Positions 13,301 through 26,564 of a stretch of 64,000 nucleotides of DNA are shown in pieces; the first letter of the stretch is position 1; each line of letters begins with the position of its first letter. Source of the DNA: Helopsaltes ochotensis (taxonomy: Eukaryota > Chordata > Aves > Passeriformes > Locustellidae). The DNA lies in NCBI GenBank assembly GCA_013400155.1, contig VXBM01000098.1, positions 884,299 to 948,298 on the forward strand, written 5' to 3'. The notes under the pieces were generated by a model. The model did no database searches and was not told the DNA's origin. It was given only the letters and a program-made list of their open reading frames with translations. The position numbers were made by a program, and so were the translations under genes.

Positions 13301-15843
13301 AGAGCTTAACCATTCCTTCTGCAAGTCATTTACTTGGCCATCACTTGTCCAGTCTTAATTTTTAGCATTTCCTTTTCTCTGTTTCTGCCAAAGTCGCTTG
13401 CCAGGCACAACACTTACTGTCAGTACACTGACCAAGATGAATTTTCATGTCATGATCCAGTCAGTCTATTGGATTGGGTCAGAGTGGTAGAGGTGAAGTT
13501 TCTGCCTAGTCTTTTACATTTTTCTTTCCAAAGGAAAAAAATGAAGTGAAAACATGTTGAGAATCCTCTAATTTATGTTCTATCAGACCAGTTCTAAACA
13601 GGAAATGTCCAGTGAAATAATACATTTAGGATTGAGAAACCAGACGATCATTTAAACTTTCTCTCCTAGTTTAAGTTTTCTCTGAGTGACTTAAGAGAGA
13701 TATGGCTCCTTGGCAATAAATACGAACGAACCCCTGAAATACCTGGTTTTAGTCAAGTAAGTTGTGGTTATAGTCATAATAATGGATGTAGAAACAAGTA
13801 TCATCTGGAAATGGAGTTTTAAATTTTGAATGCAGTAAGGTAATGGCTGGAGTTAATTTCAGTGGTATATCAGTAGTTACATTTATGCCTGACCTGCTTT
13901 TTCTGGTTGTAAAGTTCTTTCTGCATAGAGTAAAACATGTTACACTTGACCATGATTGAATCCTTGGAGCTTTGGCACTGCTCATTTTACAGTGCTGCAA
14001 TAATCTCTTTTGGTGTGACCTATTGGTAAAGATTTTTCCAGTGCTGCTGCACTGCTGTGTTACAGGATTGTCTTTATTTGTGAATTGCTTGCTGCATAGC
14101 TTGATGGCACCAAGCCTGTGTTTTAAGAGAAAAGGGGGGTGAGGGAGAGAAAACTTCAGCTAACTTTCTATTTTGCATTTGGTCCTCCTATTGTGTGTGG
14201 ACAGGCAGAGCAGTGACTTTGAAAACAATCAGTATCCTTTGATTTCAAGTCAGGGAAAGAAAAACCCCGCAGGTTTTGTCACTCTGTTTTGGTTATCCAC
14301 ATAACGCAGTGTTTTACGGGTTAGAGCTCACTAATGTGCTAAGAAATCGCTCTGCCAAGTCATCCATCAAGGTTAGAGTTCATACAAAGAGTTACCAGGA
14401 GGGCAGCGAGCCCAATTCCCCTCTGGTGGCCATCAGCCACACCCTGCCCACCTCTCTTCTCTCAGGTGAGGGGTGTCGAGTTCCTGCTCCTTCTCCTCTC
14501 CTCCCGAGAGCAGCTCTGTGCAGGGCCAGCCTTGGAAATAATTCTCCACTAGTCCCATCTGCTGGATGCCAGGAAGAATTGCCTGCTGGAAAGAGGGAAA
14601 GCATCATACCTCAGCCTTTAAATATCAGCTGGGTGCAGTGTGCCACCAGATGTACATCTGCCTGTGGAAAATATGTGCTCTCTCTGTTTTCCTTCCATCC
14701 ACCTAATCACATTTGGACCACTGCTATTCCCATCACCAGGTTCCCTGTGTGAAGTAAAAGCAAGGTGGCCAACACAGGGAACTTTAGCTGTGTTGCTTTA
14801 CAGAAGCTGTAATCAGAAAACCCAGCAGCCAGCAAAGATCACAGTAAAAAAAAAAAAAAATTGTGTATCATTATCCAGACATTTCCAGGCCTGGGAATGA
14901 ATTTCCCTTCTCACAATGTATTTGCTCAGCAATCAACTTTCCAAATACATCATTAAGGCTGGTATTCAACTGTTCTTGTGGAGCTGCTAGGAAGGGAGCA
15001 CGGCCGTGGCATCCGATCCAGCGTCCAGCTCTGCAGCCTCTCATGTTATTCTGAAGCTTAAAAGAGCCTTTTCCATCCCTGGAAACAGAGAATTCCTGAT
15101 ATATTTCTAGTCAGGGCAAGAAAAGTTTAAGAGACCCATTTTTCAGGGTATTACCTGTTTTCAGTGGTTATTTGCTGTTTGGTACCTACCTTCCTAAAGG
15201 GAGCTGGAGGGTAGAAAATGGGTAATGAATGTGAAGTAGTGGGGAAAATTGAGAGGGAATGTGAATGTAAAAAGAGGAAAAATTCATTCAGTCCTAGCAA
15301 TCTTACTTTGGTTTGATGTGCTCTCTTCATTACAGCCATTTGGGATACATTTTTATACTTTACATTAAGTGGCATTGTGGCCTTTGCTTTAAAATTCAAT
15401 TTAGTTGGTTCTATAGGCATTGAAGTAAGTTCTGCAGGTCAGAAACACAGCCACTTTCCAGGATCCTGTTGCAATGTTACCAGAGGAAAATAATCCTAGG
15501 AAAAAACCTCTTAATAAAATACATAGAAGTTCAAGCAACAATTTCATTTATTGCAGATTGTGTTTAGGGAAACATCCCTTTATTTGGTATTGTTATTTCC
15601 AGTGGGCCTATTGAGATAAAATCCATAATCCTCATCTCGAGCTATAAAAACATGAGTGGTTTAAATGGAACTGGTCCTGTTTGCAGTTTTTTTCAGCTTA
15701 CCTTTACATCTCTCCTTTTTTATCACTGCGCTCTGCTGTAACTTAGCAGTTTGTGCTAAATTGGTTACCAATTAATATTGCACCGCTCCAGTTACCAATA
15801 AAGAGATGTATCATAAATAATTTTTATGTGTTTTTCTCAATAG

Positions 15844-15906
15844 GTGGTGATGGCGCAGAGGATAAGAGGAACACTGATGAAATTAAGACCGAGAGCCAAG
15901 AAGCAG
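15844..15906 (+). CDS. MACROD2: MACROD2 tail exon B (63 nt, phase 1-1)
   Basis: Coding exon of the acidic tail. The acceptor is tttttctcaatag and the donor is gcag|gtttgt, which lacks the usual purine at +3 and A at +4 and so looks weak. The translation is GGDGAEDKRNTDEIKTESQ then EA, preceded by a split glycine codon. It contains one SQ dipeptide (ESQE), a consensus ATM/ATR phosphorylation site. The DEIKTESQE block resembles the EEIKTGSDSQD block of the exon at 29237, so the two cassettes may be related by duplication. With 21 codons' worth of sequence it can be skipped without a frameshift, and the weak donor makes skipping plausible. Confidence 0.78.
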
Positions 15907-18900
15907 GTTTGTGCCCAGCTCTTTAAAAGGAGAGTCTTGGGTTTTATCCCTTTTAGGGAGCAATAACCTTATTCAGTGCTTTTGAAGGGGAATGTTTGTA
16001 CATTTTCACCAGATTACCTCAGGTCTTGTGCAATTCTCCCACTGGAGACTCTTCATTCATTAAGAATGAATATGTTCCAGTGCAGGAATGCAGACCCTCT
16101 CCAGCTTGCCAGCTCTACGTGCTTCCTTTAAGGTGCCTAAACTAGCTAATCCTCTCACAAGGAATAATTTTTTTTTTTCCCCTCTGCACAGAATAGGAAT
16201 GAGGGAAAGAAATTTGGGGAATGAGGAAGCAAGCAGTAGGCTCCTTCTGATGAACACTCAACTCCTGAATATTTTTAAAGGGTATTTTCAAGTTTTAAGA
16301 AATTATCTGCACAAGTCACTGTGGTTATGAAGATTTAAATCCATAGAGAAAAATATTGTATGTGCTGTGAGTGAATGTCAGAGTTCACAAGTGGTGGATT
16401 TTGCAGGTGACATGCTTGTAAATTATTTTGAGTTCAGTATGTTGGAATACAGTGTCACTCCATCCTCACAAGAGTTTGGGGGGGTTTTTTTCTGTTTATG
16501 ATTGTATTTTTCATGCTGCACAACTCTGTTCCTTGCAAGAGACAGCTACAAACTGACAGAATGAATTAGCTGCCAAAAGACCTGAAGTGGCAATCAAAAT
16601 GTCTGTCTATTCCCTTATTTCTTAAGTATTCCTTTAACTGTAGCATTACATGTAGCACACTGCTTTTCTCATTTGGTTAGGATTTTTTTTCCCATTGTAA
16701 TGCAAAATGTTCTCTAAACATATTTAAACCAGAGAGAGTAAAAGGGTTTTCTTTGGAATTTTTTGAGCTGAAGGCAGCCAGTCAGCAAACACAGCAGATA
16801 AATTTGGAAGGCCTGGATTCCTGACTTTACCTGATTTGGTTCCTGTGTTGTGGCAATGAGAAGTCCACTGAATGAAGATCTTCTTTTATCCTGTGTGTTG
16901 GCCACCGTGTAGGTAGAAGGGCAGCTTTGCTCCCTGCCCTCCACAGGTCACTGTTCTGCAGCTGAGTGTTAACATCTGATGCTGCCTGTGCGTGCTTGAA
17001 GTCCTTCAGTGTTTCGTGTCCTTTTTGTCACCTCCTCTGCACGCCCTAATGCGGGGCAGGCAGTGGGAGGTGAAGCCAGAAGCAAACCGTATTACAGAAT
17101 AAAATAGATAACCCCTGGACCTCAGCAAACTTTATCCTCCCCAAGATAAGTGCGTGGTGGTGATTTGTAAGTGTGGGAGGGCAGCCCCATACCCTTTCCC
17201 TGATTTTTTCACTTCCATGCTAGTTGTACTTTAAACACGCCAAGGGGACCAGGGAGAAGAACGAGTTATTCCATGTGAACTGAGATTCTGTTTTGAATCT
17301 CTGACTAGACTGGGGCATATCTTTTTCCAAGCAATTTTGAGCTTTTAACTTTTCCAAGCGCTGCTTGACTGCCAGCTCACCTAAGAGCTCATACTGCCTG
17401 GAGCTCCTGGCTCCAGTTGCAGGGGCTCCTGTTAAACCTGATTGTAGCATCTGCAGATGCCCAGTGCAGCCCGCTGTGCTTCTCAGTGATAGTCACTCTG
17501 ATGGGGTGAGTAGTTCAGTTTGAATAAAATACTCTTTTCTTCCCCCCAAGAGAATTAAGGAATATTTACCTCTTGAAACTACTGCTTTGCTGCTGTAGGT
17601 GTTTTAAATGCACTGTGCTTTCCCCAAAACTCCTTGTTATGACTTGTTGCAATATGAGCTGTCAGAGCTGGTTTATCAGAGCCATGATAGACATTCTTCT
17701 GCTATCTTGTGTTGGTACTCAGATTTCATTATTCCTTTGAAGAGTGTCAAAGAAAAGATCCAGACATTTGAGGTCCCAGATCCAGAAAATGTCATACTTT
17801 AGGAACGCTGTTTAGGTACATGCCTAAACATAATGTCATTCCCACTCACAGCCCAATTGTCACCTCCTTGGCCATGGGCAGATGGTGTTGCAGAAAAAAA
17901 TTATTTGGTTTAGCAATTTTCCCTCCTGGTTTACACAGTGACAGGAACAGAGAGGGCCACAATTACCTGAAGTTCGATAAATCCAATTAGTGAGTCTCTG
18001 CTGCTTTCTGCCCTATGCATTGTGGAGACAAAGCATTACCAAAAACTTTGAGGTTGTTCCTCTTGCACCCTTTCTTGGCAGTAGAAAATGACCTGATTTT
18101 CCAAGGTACACAATTGTATGCCTAGAAGATTTCTAAACACTGCAAGTGACCACTGTTAGGAGCAATCCCATCAAATGTTAAAGTTTTTGTAGTATCTAAA
18201 CCAGAAGGCATAAACTGCCTCTGAGTGTGACAAATCATATACTTTGAGACTGTGAAAGAAAATGTAGGACAAAAAAATTGATGCTCTATTCTTACCTGGT
18301 CCATTACATAAAGATTTGTATATTCTCATTATTGTGAAAAATATCATGATATTATAGAGAAAAGTATATATTGTAAAGAAAAGTGTAGTAGTGGAAAAAA
18401 CCAGTAATAGTCTGAAAAGACTGAAAAATTTCAACTGTGTGGGGTTTTTTTAAAGTCTGGCCTTCAGTCTGTCATCAATGAGCTTCACAGTTAATACATG
18501 GAAAAACAACATGACAGCTGGTTCTGAGCTCTTGTTTCAATCTAGTTAAAAGTACTAGATGTCAATCTAAGGAAAGAAAAATTTTCAGACTCATCAATGA
18601 CAAAGTCTTTTGAAAGAAATGAAAGTCTAGAAATTAAAATGAAAGCTTATAAAGATTTTAGAACTATAAAAATTAGCAAGAAAAAGCAACAGTGAAAGTG
18701 AAAACATTTTATTAAGTTCAGGTACCAGTTCTGTCTATTAACTACAGTAGTTTTACCTGTGTGCTCTACTATTAAAAAAAACTCCACGCTGCAGATTTTT
18801 AGGGACTTCTTAATTTCAGGCCTGATGCATGAAAGCTTCTATTTTCAGAAAAGCATTTGCATCAAGTCATTTGGATTCCAGTGGGATTCATGGACATGAT

Positions 18901-19264
18901 TCAAGTTAAGAATGACTTAATTGTTTTTTCTCAAAATATATGGATTAAATTAAAAAAAGAAGTCTCGGAGCACATAGAACAGCAGCCTACCCATGAAACC
19001 AATAGCTTTTCCTCTCTCTGTATTGTGAGAAACTGAAATACAGGTTTGATCTTGGAATTGGTTGTCTTGGAATGTTAGTTTACATCTTGCTTAGGGAAGA
19101 CCAGTAATAGCCAGTGAAAGGATGGAAGCCATGAATTTAAATGTAAATGAAACTCAGGTCCAGTATCTTGTCTCAATAAGGCGTAACACTTTTTTTTCAG
19201 TAAAGTGGTTCATCAGTTTTTTGTGTAATGAGTAACTTGTCTTTCATTTCCTTTGCTCCTACAG
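15907..19264 (+). other. MACROD2: MACROD2 intron B-C (3.4 kb)
   Basis: No exon, RNA gene or recognisable transposon was seen. A 20-base near-palindrome lies at 17810-17829 and an A/T-rich stretch covers about 18300-18700. It ends in the acceptor upstream of exon C (tttcctttgctcctacag). Confidence 0.75.
17810..17829. repeat. Short inverted repeat
   Basis: gtttagg and cctaaac are exact reverse complements flanking the six bases tacatg. It is too short to be a hairpin RNA gene on its own. Confidence 0.8.
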
Positions 19265-19330
19265 GTGAAACAAAACCTTCAGCTGTAGCCAGCCTATCAT
19301 CAGAAGACACTGAGCTGAGCGAGAATAAAG
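19265..19330 (+). CDS. MACROD2: MACROD2 tail exon C (66 nt, phase 1-1)
   Basis: Coding exon of the disordered tail. The acceptor is tttgctcctacag and the donor is aaag|gtagag. The translation is ETKPSAVASLSSEDTELSEN followed by K, after a split glycine codon. It is richer in Ser and Thr than its neighbours and includes SSEDTE and LSE, which fit acidophilic casein-kinase-2-type sites by motif only. It has no S/T-Q site. It preserves the frame into the exon at 28566. I do not find a clear counterpart in the human protein from memory, so it may be a cassette that is lost, alternatively spliced or very diverged in mammals. Confidence 0.75.
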
Positions 19331-21077
19331 GTAGAGATTGGAAATTGTGTTTTGAAATATCCTGTCCCAAGAGGACATTTCATTAAACTGTTTTTCCCTT
19401 GTCTAGAAATAGCCAAAAATCACAGTTAAACAATACAGAAATAGGTAAAGGCTTGGATTTTCATTTTCAGAAGTCTTTGTAATGTAGTTAAGCATGCACA
19501 TCTATCAGCAATATCAGCTCCTTCAGTGCTCTCTTGATGCAGGAAAAGAAAAACACAATAGCCATAAACACATCAGGAGGAGACAGGAGAAGATGAAGTC
19601 ATAATAGAGAAGCAGAAAGTAATGTTTATCTTGTGCAGACTGTGCTGGGCACTCAGATCATTTAGTTTGTAATAAATATTTAAAAGTGTCACAGGGCCAA
19701 ATGACAGGGAGTTTAGGAAGCAAGAGAGATTAGCAAATTTAAATGTTTCAAGCTGAGATTTTTCCTGTGGAGTTGTTGGTTTACCAACAGATAGGAACCA
19801 GTGCACAGCTGTATTGTTTTTGATATTCCTGTGTATGATCATGCTATTAGTTGCTTGTGCTCATCTACGTTTTTTGGAATTTTTGTGGGGGTACATCAGG
19901 AAAAAGTCTGGGTGATATACAGAATGTCTGCTCCTGTAATCCAAAACAGGAGTTATGCTATCTCTAAGAAATACAATCCATCAGTATGGCTTTCAAGAAA
20001 GACTAATAGAAAAATTTCATGCATTTTACTGAGATAACATAATTATTAACATCCATTAACCTATTTATTTTCAAAGATTTAATGTTTAATTCAGCATCGC
20101 TGCTTGACTCTCTTGTCATTTTTCTAGATAAGTGTGACAGGGTGTGAGATCCTGCCCTTTTGTTCCAAAGCCACATGCTGGACAGCCCACATACTTACCT
20201 GATTATGAGTTCAAAGCCTTGTGCAGGTTGATTTAAGTGCTCTTTTAACAGATTGATTGATCCTGCAAAGGGAAAAAAGAACCACAAATCTTTGCTGGAG
20301 CGCTGGCTGTTGCTTTCGATACATCAGAAATTAAAGTCGTGGCAAGGGTAGTGGACGGCAGAAAATGTGATGGATTCAATCCCAGCGTGGTTGGTGATTG
20401 CCTGTTGTTAATTTCTCTTGTTTTGATGACGTTTTGCCTCTCTATGTGTTCTGCATCTCGAAGACTCCCCATCTTGTGTGTTTCACCATGTGAGGGTCAC
20501 AGTGAGGCTTGGGTTTGGATTCTCCTTTTCTGTCTGCAATCAGCTGACAGTCCCAACAAATTGCTGTTGCTCTGAGTGCTTGTTCCTAACTGAGAGGGTG
20601 ACTGTTCTCTGATATGCTTCCCAGTGTGTAAGCCCTCCAGGTTTTTACACTGTTGCATTAGAAGTCTCTTCTTAGGAAAGAAATCATCTTTGTGTGATAG
20701 GTCTCACTTTTCATATAATATATTAAGAGTACATAGAGTGTTTTCTCCTCTTCACTTTAGAGGCTGACAGAAGAGATAGTGCCCTGAGAGATCCAAAGTG
20801 CATTATCTCTTTGATGTCCTACCTCTCCTCAAAAGAAAGATGGGAAGCATCTGGTAGGGAAAAAGAAGCGAGACAAACTCTCCTCCATAGATTTTGTTTG
20901 TAAAACTGTGCAAGGTTAAAAAAAAAAAAAAAAAGCTAGGACCATGTTCTCATATTTGCTATTTTTTTTAATGGAACAAGAATTTTGAACAGCAAGGCCA
21001 CCAGGGACCAGGCCATGGGTTTAATCCTTGTTTCCATTGGTAGACTTTTGGATTTGCAGATTTTTACTGTTGAGGCA

Positions 21078-21245
21078 TTGGCAGAGGTTGTGGAGAGAAG
21101 CTGTGGATGCCCAAACCCTGGAAGTGTTCAAGGCAAGGTTGGAAAGGGCTTTGAGCAACCTGGTCTAGTGGAAGGTGTCCCTGCTGGGGACTGGAATGAA
21201 ATGATCTTCAAGATCCCTTCCAACCCAAACCATTCTGTGATTCCT
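21078..21245 (+). mobile_element. CR1 LINE 3' end
   Basis: Runs from 'ttggcagaggttgtggagag' through the diagnostic blocks 'ctgtggatgccc', 'ggaagtgttcaaggc', 'caacctggtctagtgg', 'gatcttcaagatcccttcc' and 'aacccaaaccattctgtgat'. This is the ordered 3' end of an avian CR1 in sense orientation. It is 5' truncated, as most CR1 copies are. The terminal attctgtgattcct matches the CR1 tail repeat. Confidence 0.92.
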
Positions 21246-24200
21246 CAGTGTTTCTATAATTTCAGATTTTGAGGGGGTTTTAAAAATAAATACTACTGTT
21301 ATTTTAAAAAGTGCTACTTTTTTTTTTTTTTTAATGGCACTTTTACCACATCCTGGCATTTCTGAAAACACCTGGTGCTCCCAAAATAAATTCCAGCTTT
21401 CAAATTGTTTGCCCGCTGAGTTAACATGGCTAAAACCTCCAGGTTCTGGAACATACTCATTTCTCTAGTTTATCTCCAACTAAATGGGCAGAACATAAAG
21501 CATTTAGAGAAATTATATTTTCCCATTCCTTCCACCTAATTACTGTAAAATATTTATGGCAAATAAATCTAGCTGCGCATTCCCAAAAGAATGGGAAGTT
21601 TCCTGCTATGAAAGTTTAGGCCTTTCAAATGTCAGCTCACTTGTGAGTGCACCAAAACAAGTATTTTGAGTCCAATTAGAGTTGACTAGCAGTTTTTCTT
21701 TTTTTTTTTTTTCTCCTCATATTTCTGGGTTAGAATACAGCAAACACATTGAAATAGTTATTTATTGCTCTAAAATGTGGTGATATTCAAAACAGAGCAC
21801 ATCCATCTCAGCTACTATGAAGATCTAGTATTTTTCTTGTGAGTGAGTCTTCTTTATCATTTTTTTAAAGGAAAAAGGGGAGGATGGGAGCATGAAAGGG
21901 ATTTTCGTGATAAGAGTGTGGGGGACAGTGCAGGAATTGCATTTTGAGGGGCTTCGATTAAAATGAAAACCTCCTGTGAGACCACAAATCTCACATTAAT
22001 TTAAAAGTATATGTTTTCTTTTGCCATAGGAGAGATATTGTCCAGGAAAAAAAGTCCACACAAACCCAGTTTGCACATGGCCTTTGAGAAAATGGATTTT
22101 TTTGATGTTCATCTGTCTACAGAATAAAAAATGGGGGGGAGGGGGAGAACAGTCATATTTCAAGAATATCAGGATTTTCAATGCAACGCTGTGGAGGTAT
22201 CCTCTTACTCCAGTCTGTGCCAAGTTCCTCTTTCCACTGTCTGCAAAGAACTGTTGCAATTTTACCCTTAAAAACTTGCATGCTTAGCGATGATCTCTTG
22301 GGGGAGAGCTGGCATCTCCAAGGCAGCACCTTTGCAAGTGCTTCATTGCTGTGCATATGGAAGTGGATCCTTTATGCACAGCATATTTCAAGTGAGAGAC
22401 ACTTCTTCCTGGGAAGCGTAAGGGCAGGACAAAGTGATTAAAGCCATTAATGTTTATGCAGCAGATAAGGGGGCGTATCAGGCAGGCTGCACTCAGTCTG
22501 GTGTGGCTGTCTGCACGAGATTGTGCTGGGGCTACAAATTAGTTTTAAATTGACCAGGTATAGATTGGATTGAACCTGTGTTTATGTTTTGTTAACAAGA
22601 GTATGTGTACGTGCACGTGTGTGTGTGACAGAGAGTGTTCTGCATCTTCATCTCAGTTGCCTCTTCTACCAATTATTATTTAACCCAATTTAATGATTAG
22701 ACTTTCTGGCAGGAAAATGTAAAAGGGAACTGGATTTAGTACAGGTGAAGCATAACTCCCTATTATGCAAAGTTTCTGTGCACAATACATTGATTACAAT
22801 TCATTAGCACTTAATAAGAAGTGAATTTTCATTTGAAGGTCAACTAAATTAAATGGTATACTCATTAATTTTAAAAATAGTGACTGATTAATTATTTCCA
22901 GGTGTTCACCAAAGGCTGGGTTTCTCTGGTAGTGCCATTGAAAGCAAGTCACTGCTTTTCTGCATTCTCTGAAGTGGAGTCAGATTCAGTTGGCTGGAGG
23001 GTTTGTGTTTTCAGAAGCAGAATTATGTTTATGACTGGCCTAGGGGTTAGCCCTAAGAATTCTCTTTGGGCAACCCAGAAGCCGCTAAGTATCCTGCCTG
23101 TAAAATGTAATGGGTATAAATTCCTCTTTTGGCCAGCTGTAGCTCTCAGTGTGGAAAAATCTTGATGTCCTGAAGACGTAAGTGATTGAGAAGGGATAAA
23201 CTGAAAGATAGAGCATTTCAAATGCAGGGGAGCTGGGCAAATCGACATAAATTAGTCATTGGTAAGCGCGTGAAAAAGATTGACTGAAAGGCCAATATGT
23301 TCAGAAAGAGGTGTTTAAAGTCAGCTCTTAGGTATATATTAAGACATCTAAATGACTGACCTGATTTTGAGAAGTGCTGAGCATTCAGCAGCTACCAATG
23401 AAATGTTTTAACTTCACCCTTGGGCTATGATTAGACCTAAAATTTCAGCCTGGAATATTTCAATTATAGGTTACTGAAAAAGAACCTTTTTAAATGGAAA
23501 AGCTTCAACACCCTCAACCATACCTATGGCTTTGCATGCCTACTCAAGTGATAACATTTTTCTGTCCCTTGATTAGTAGGATTCCTGTGAAAACAAACTG
23601 GCTAACCTAAGCTAATTTGTGGGTTTTGGGGTTTTTTACCAGGGATGTCAGCACCACCATCCAACCAGCCATTTATTCTCCTAACAACTTCCACAGGGTT
23701 CACTTTGAGCTGTTTGTAATGTGGGTTATTCACTTCTTCACATTTAATCTGACCTGAATTGTGCATCCAGATGGGGTCCAGCCCCTGAACTACTCGAGGT
23801 ATTTCTGCTTGACCCTTCACCAGTACTGGCATCTGCAACAGTGAACACTAATCCACTTAGCTGGTTTATTTAAATCCTCCTTATTTTTGAATATTAGCTG
23901 ACCTGGAGCCATTCAGCTGGGCTCCCATCAGTCCAATGTGAGATTCTGCTCTTTCATCTCCTCCTTCCAATCCTTTCCCCTGGACAGACTCTAGCCAAGG
24001 CAGTCAGGTTTTTCTCAGCTTTTTCATTTCCCAGAGCCCTGTACAACAGGTCCTGCCCCTTCTGTCAGGAGAAGGATGCCCACAGTTTTTATATCAACTG
24101 CACCTGGAATTTTTCAGGTGAGCAGAAGGTGAGATGCCCTTCTGTCAGCTTGAAGCATAAACAGGTGGGAGAAGTATTCAGTGGATCCCACCTGCAGAGA

Positions 24201-26176
24201 TGAACTGTTTGGTCTGTTACCTGAAAACAGAATATCTCTACAAGTTGTTGCACCTAAAAAAGTCTGCTTTGGCAAGCATTTTCACCTTTGGCTCCAATAA
24301 ATCTAATCTGTTATAAAGATAGATTAAAATGAAATCTTGCTGGATATAAAAATAACATTTTAAAGTCAAAGCTCAAGAATCTCCTCCTAACTTCTCATAA
24401 ATCACCATTTTATAGTACTTCGTTTTAATGTATTTTCCTCAGTTTATGAAGCAAAAGAATACCCCTAATCATGTGGCAGCCTCCGTGCACACCATTACCT
24501 GTAATTTTAGATGTCTGCTTGATTTCTTTCACTCCAGAAATGTTCCAGTCATTTATCACTGGATCATGCTTTAAAAAATAAAATGCATTGAAACCTGTTT
24601 CGTTCCTAATGACCAGCATTTTCCCTCTTTGATCTTCTCACAGCTCCCTACAACATGCTGATTTATCTGTGCTGTGTACAGGTATTTTGCACGTTAGAAA
24701 CTACTCAGTAAATAAGCCATACGACCATTAAAGCCACTTAACATTCAGCTCTTACCATCTCCCCTCTTCCTTAGCTTTTGCAAAATTGTGTTTGAGCAGC
24801 GTTGCCTTATACAGTCAGAAGAAAAAATGAATGGTATGGAAAAGCATGGGGATTTATGCAGGATTTCGACAAAATAGTGCCTGAACATTGGCAGGAAGGA
24901 TGGGATTGATAGTTTACTGCAAGCTATATGCTTTTCTTGGAGATGAATTCAACATGGAGTTGATAGGAGCAGTGAATATACTTGCGGGGTATTCTGATCA
25001 GTTTATTTAAGGCCTAAATATTTTGTAAACAGGTTGTTAAAGACTGGGGCTAATTCCCAGGTGGGTTCAAGCATGCAGTCCCACAAGAAATTTTACTGTA
25101 GATAAATTTGGCCTATCTTTGGCTTATTTATGCAGTTAAATGTCCTGTTTGGTTCATTCATGTGTGGTGTTAGGAGCCGTGCTCCAGTGTGGGATCAGAA
25201 GCAGGTTTTTTTCAGTCCTGACTGGAGGAGTGTTAACTTTTTTACAGTCCCAGTTTGTATTTACACAAAATAAATAGTGCCCAGTGTGTATGTTATCAAA
25301 AAGTTAAACAATACTGTGCCGTGAAAGAATATCCTGACTTGGATTCTCTGGTGTGAATTAACAGATAATTAACTGTGTTAGGAGAAGACTGACCTTGCTT
25401 TATGCCAAAAAAAAAAGAATCAGGTGAATAAGAGGTGAACCAAGGCCTTAGGGGTGGCCAGAGCTCTTGTAGACCCTGGAATCATATAGGACTGGAATAC
25501 TGGGCTTAAGCACAGGTGCACAAGGCTCCAAAGGGCTGAGTGAGCACAGAGGGTCAGCTAAGCCTGAGGAATAGCCCGACCCCACTGAAAACAGGCACAC
25601 AGAAAGCAGTCTATCATCAGCATTTTATTGATCCCCGCCTTTGGTTTTACACTTTCACTTTTGCTTTGCTTCATAAATCCGGGTTTCTTCCTTTGCTTTA
25701 TTTTGTTCTTGTTAATCCTAAAAGTAAATCTGTCTTTGGACCTTTTGGCTTGAATATTTATTGCAATATTTGGTTTTGAAAAGAAGGAACCTTTGATACG
25801 GTCTTGACCTTAAGGATTTTAGAACTCAGAATCTGCATGGTAAAACCAATCAAGACAGGTTCCTGCTGCTGAAATAAAACCGGGAGACTCTTACAGCTAG
25901 GCAGTAACTTCTGTCCATTGTCTGTTATTTTCAGAGACATGCTTCGCAAAAAACAACTTGTGAAAAAATTATCATTGTATATTGCCTGCGATAATTTGGA
26001 ATTCAGTGCAGTTAAGTTGCTTTCTCAAACACTGGAGCAAGAGGACAACTGTTTATGATAAAAATGAAAGCTTAACACACAATTACAATGCCTTAAGAGT
26101 AAAGCCCATGGGACAGGCTGCCAGTTGTGCCAATAGGTGGGAATAGCGACCGTGGGGTTTTTATCCTCTTTTCTTC

Positions 26177-26564
26177 TGTTAGAGCCGGGATTAAAGCACA
26201 GGAGACGCAGTTTTCTCGTGTTCGGACTCAGTTGTTTATTAATTCTTACCTAAGGTGTGATGTCACAAGTTGTGAGTTCCAGCCAACAAGGTAAAAAATG
26301 GCTCTAACTCTTTCCATCGTCTTTAAAGCACTAATTATCCAATAATGGATGACACCTGTATTATTTATACTTTTAACCCAATAACTGGCCACCTGTGGTC
26401 CTCAATGTGGACCTTTTCATCCAATTATAAAAAACCACCCAAAACCACGAAGAGGAAGGTAAAAGAAGAACTTAGCCAACGCCCTAAATCCTCCATATTG
26501 CTTTTTAAACATTACTATATACTAAAAGCTTAAACTCTTAAGTTTTCCACCCTGTGATAGCACA
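26177..26564 (-). mobile_element. Solo LTR of an endogenous retrovirus, antisense
   Basis: On the minus strand the element begins with tgtgctatcacagggtgg and ends with cccggctctaaca, giving TG...CA ends over about 388 bp. On that strand a TATA-like gtataaataa (26361-26370) is followed about 120 bp later by a poly(A) signal AATAAA (26235-26240) and then a U5-like segment, which is the order expected of U3-R-U5. No internal retroviral sequence or primer-binding site is seen on either side, so it looks like a solo LTR. A target-site duplication is not obvious. The family is inferred from general resemblance to passerine LTRs; no name is assigned. Confidence 0.72.

Larger units (their letters stand above)
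3816..15843 (+). other. MACROD2: MACROD2 intron A-B (12.0 kb)
   Basis: No further exon is recognised. Visible contents: an A/C-rich low-complexity tract at about 6171-6290; T-rich tracts near 6994-7020; a diverged local duplication at about 10003-10396; an AT-rich, repeat-free stretch at about 10810-11050 that looks like a possible conserved noncoding element; and an A run at 14847-14861. Open frames such as 7160-7660 and 14276-14752 have no family resemblance and no gene-like context. Confidence 0.7.

Noticed and set aside
14276..14752. 158-codon plus-strand open frame
   Set aside because: Locally GC-richer sequence lowers stop frequency; no domain or conserved motif is visible.
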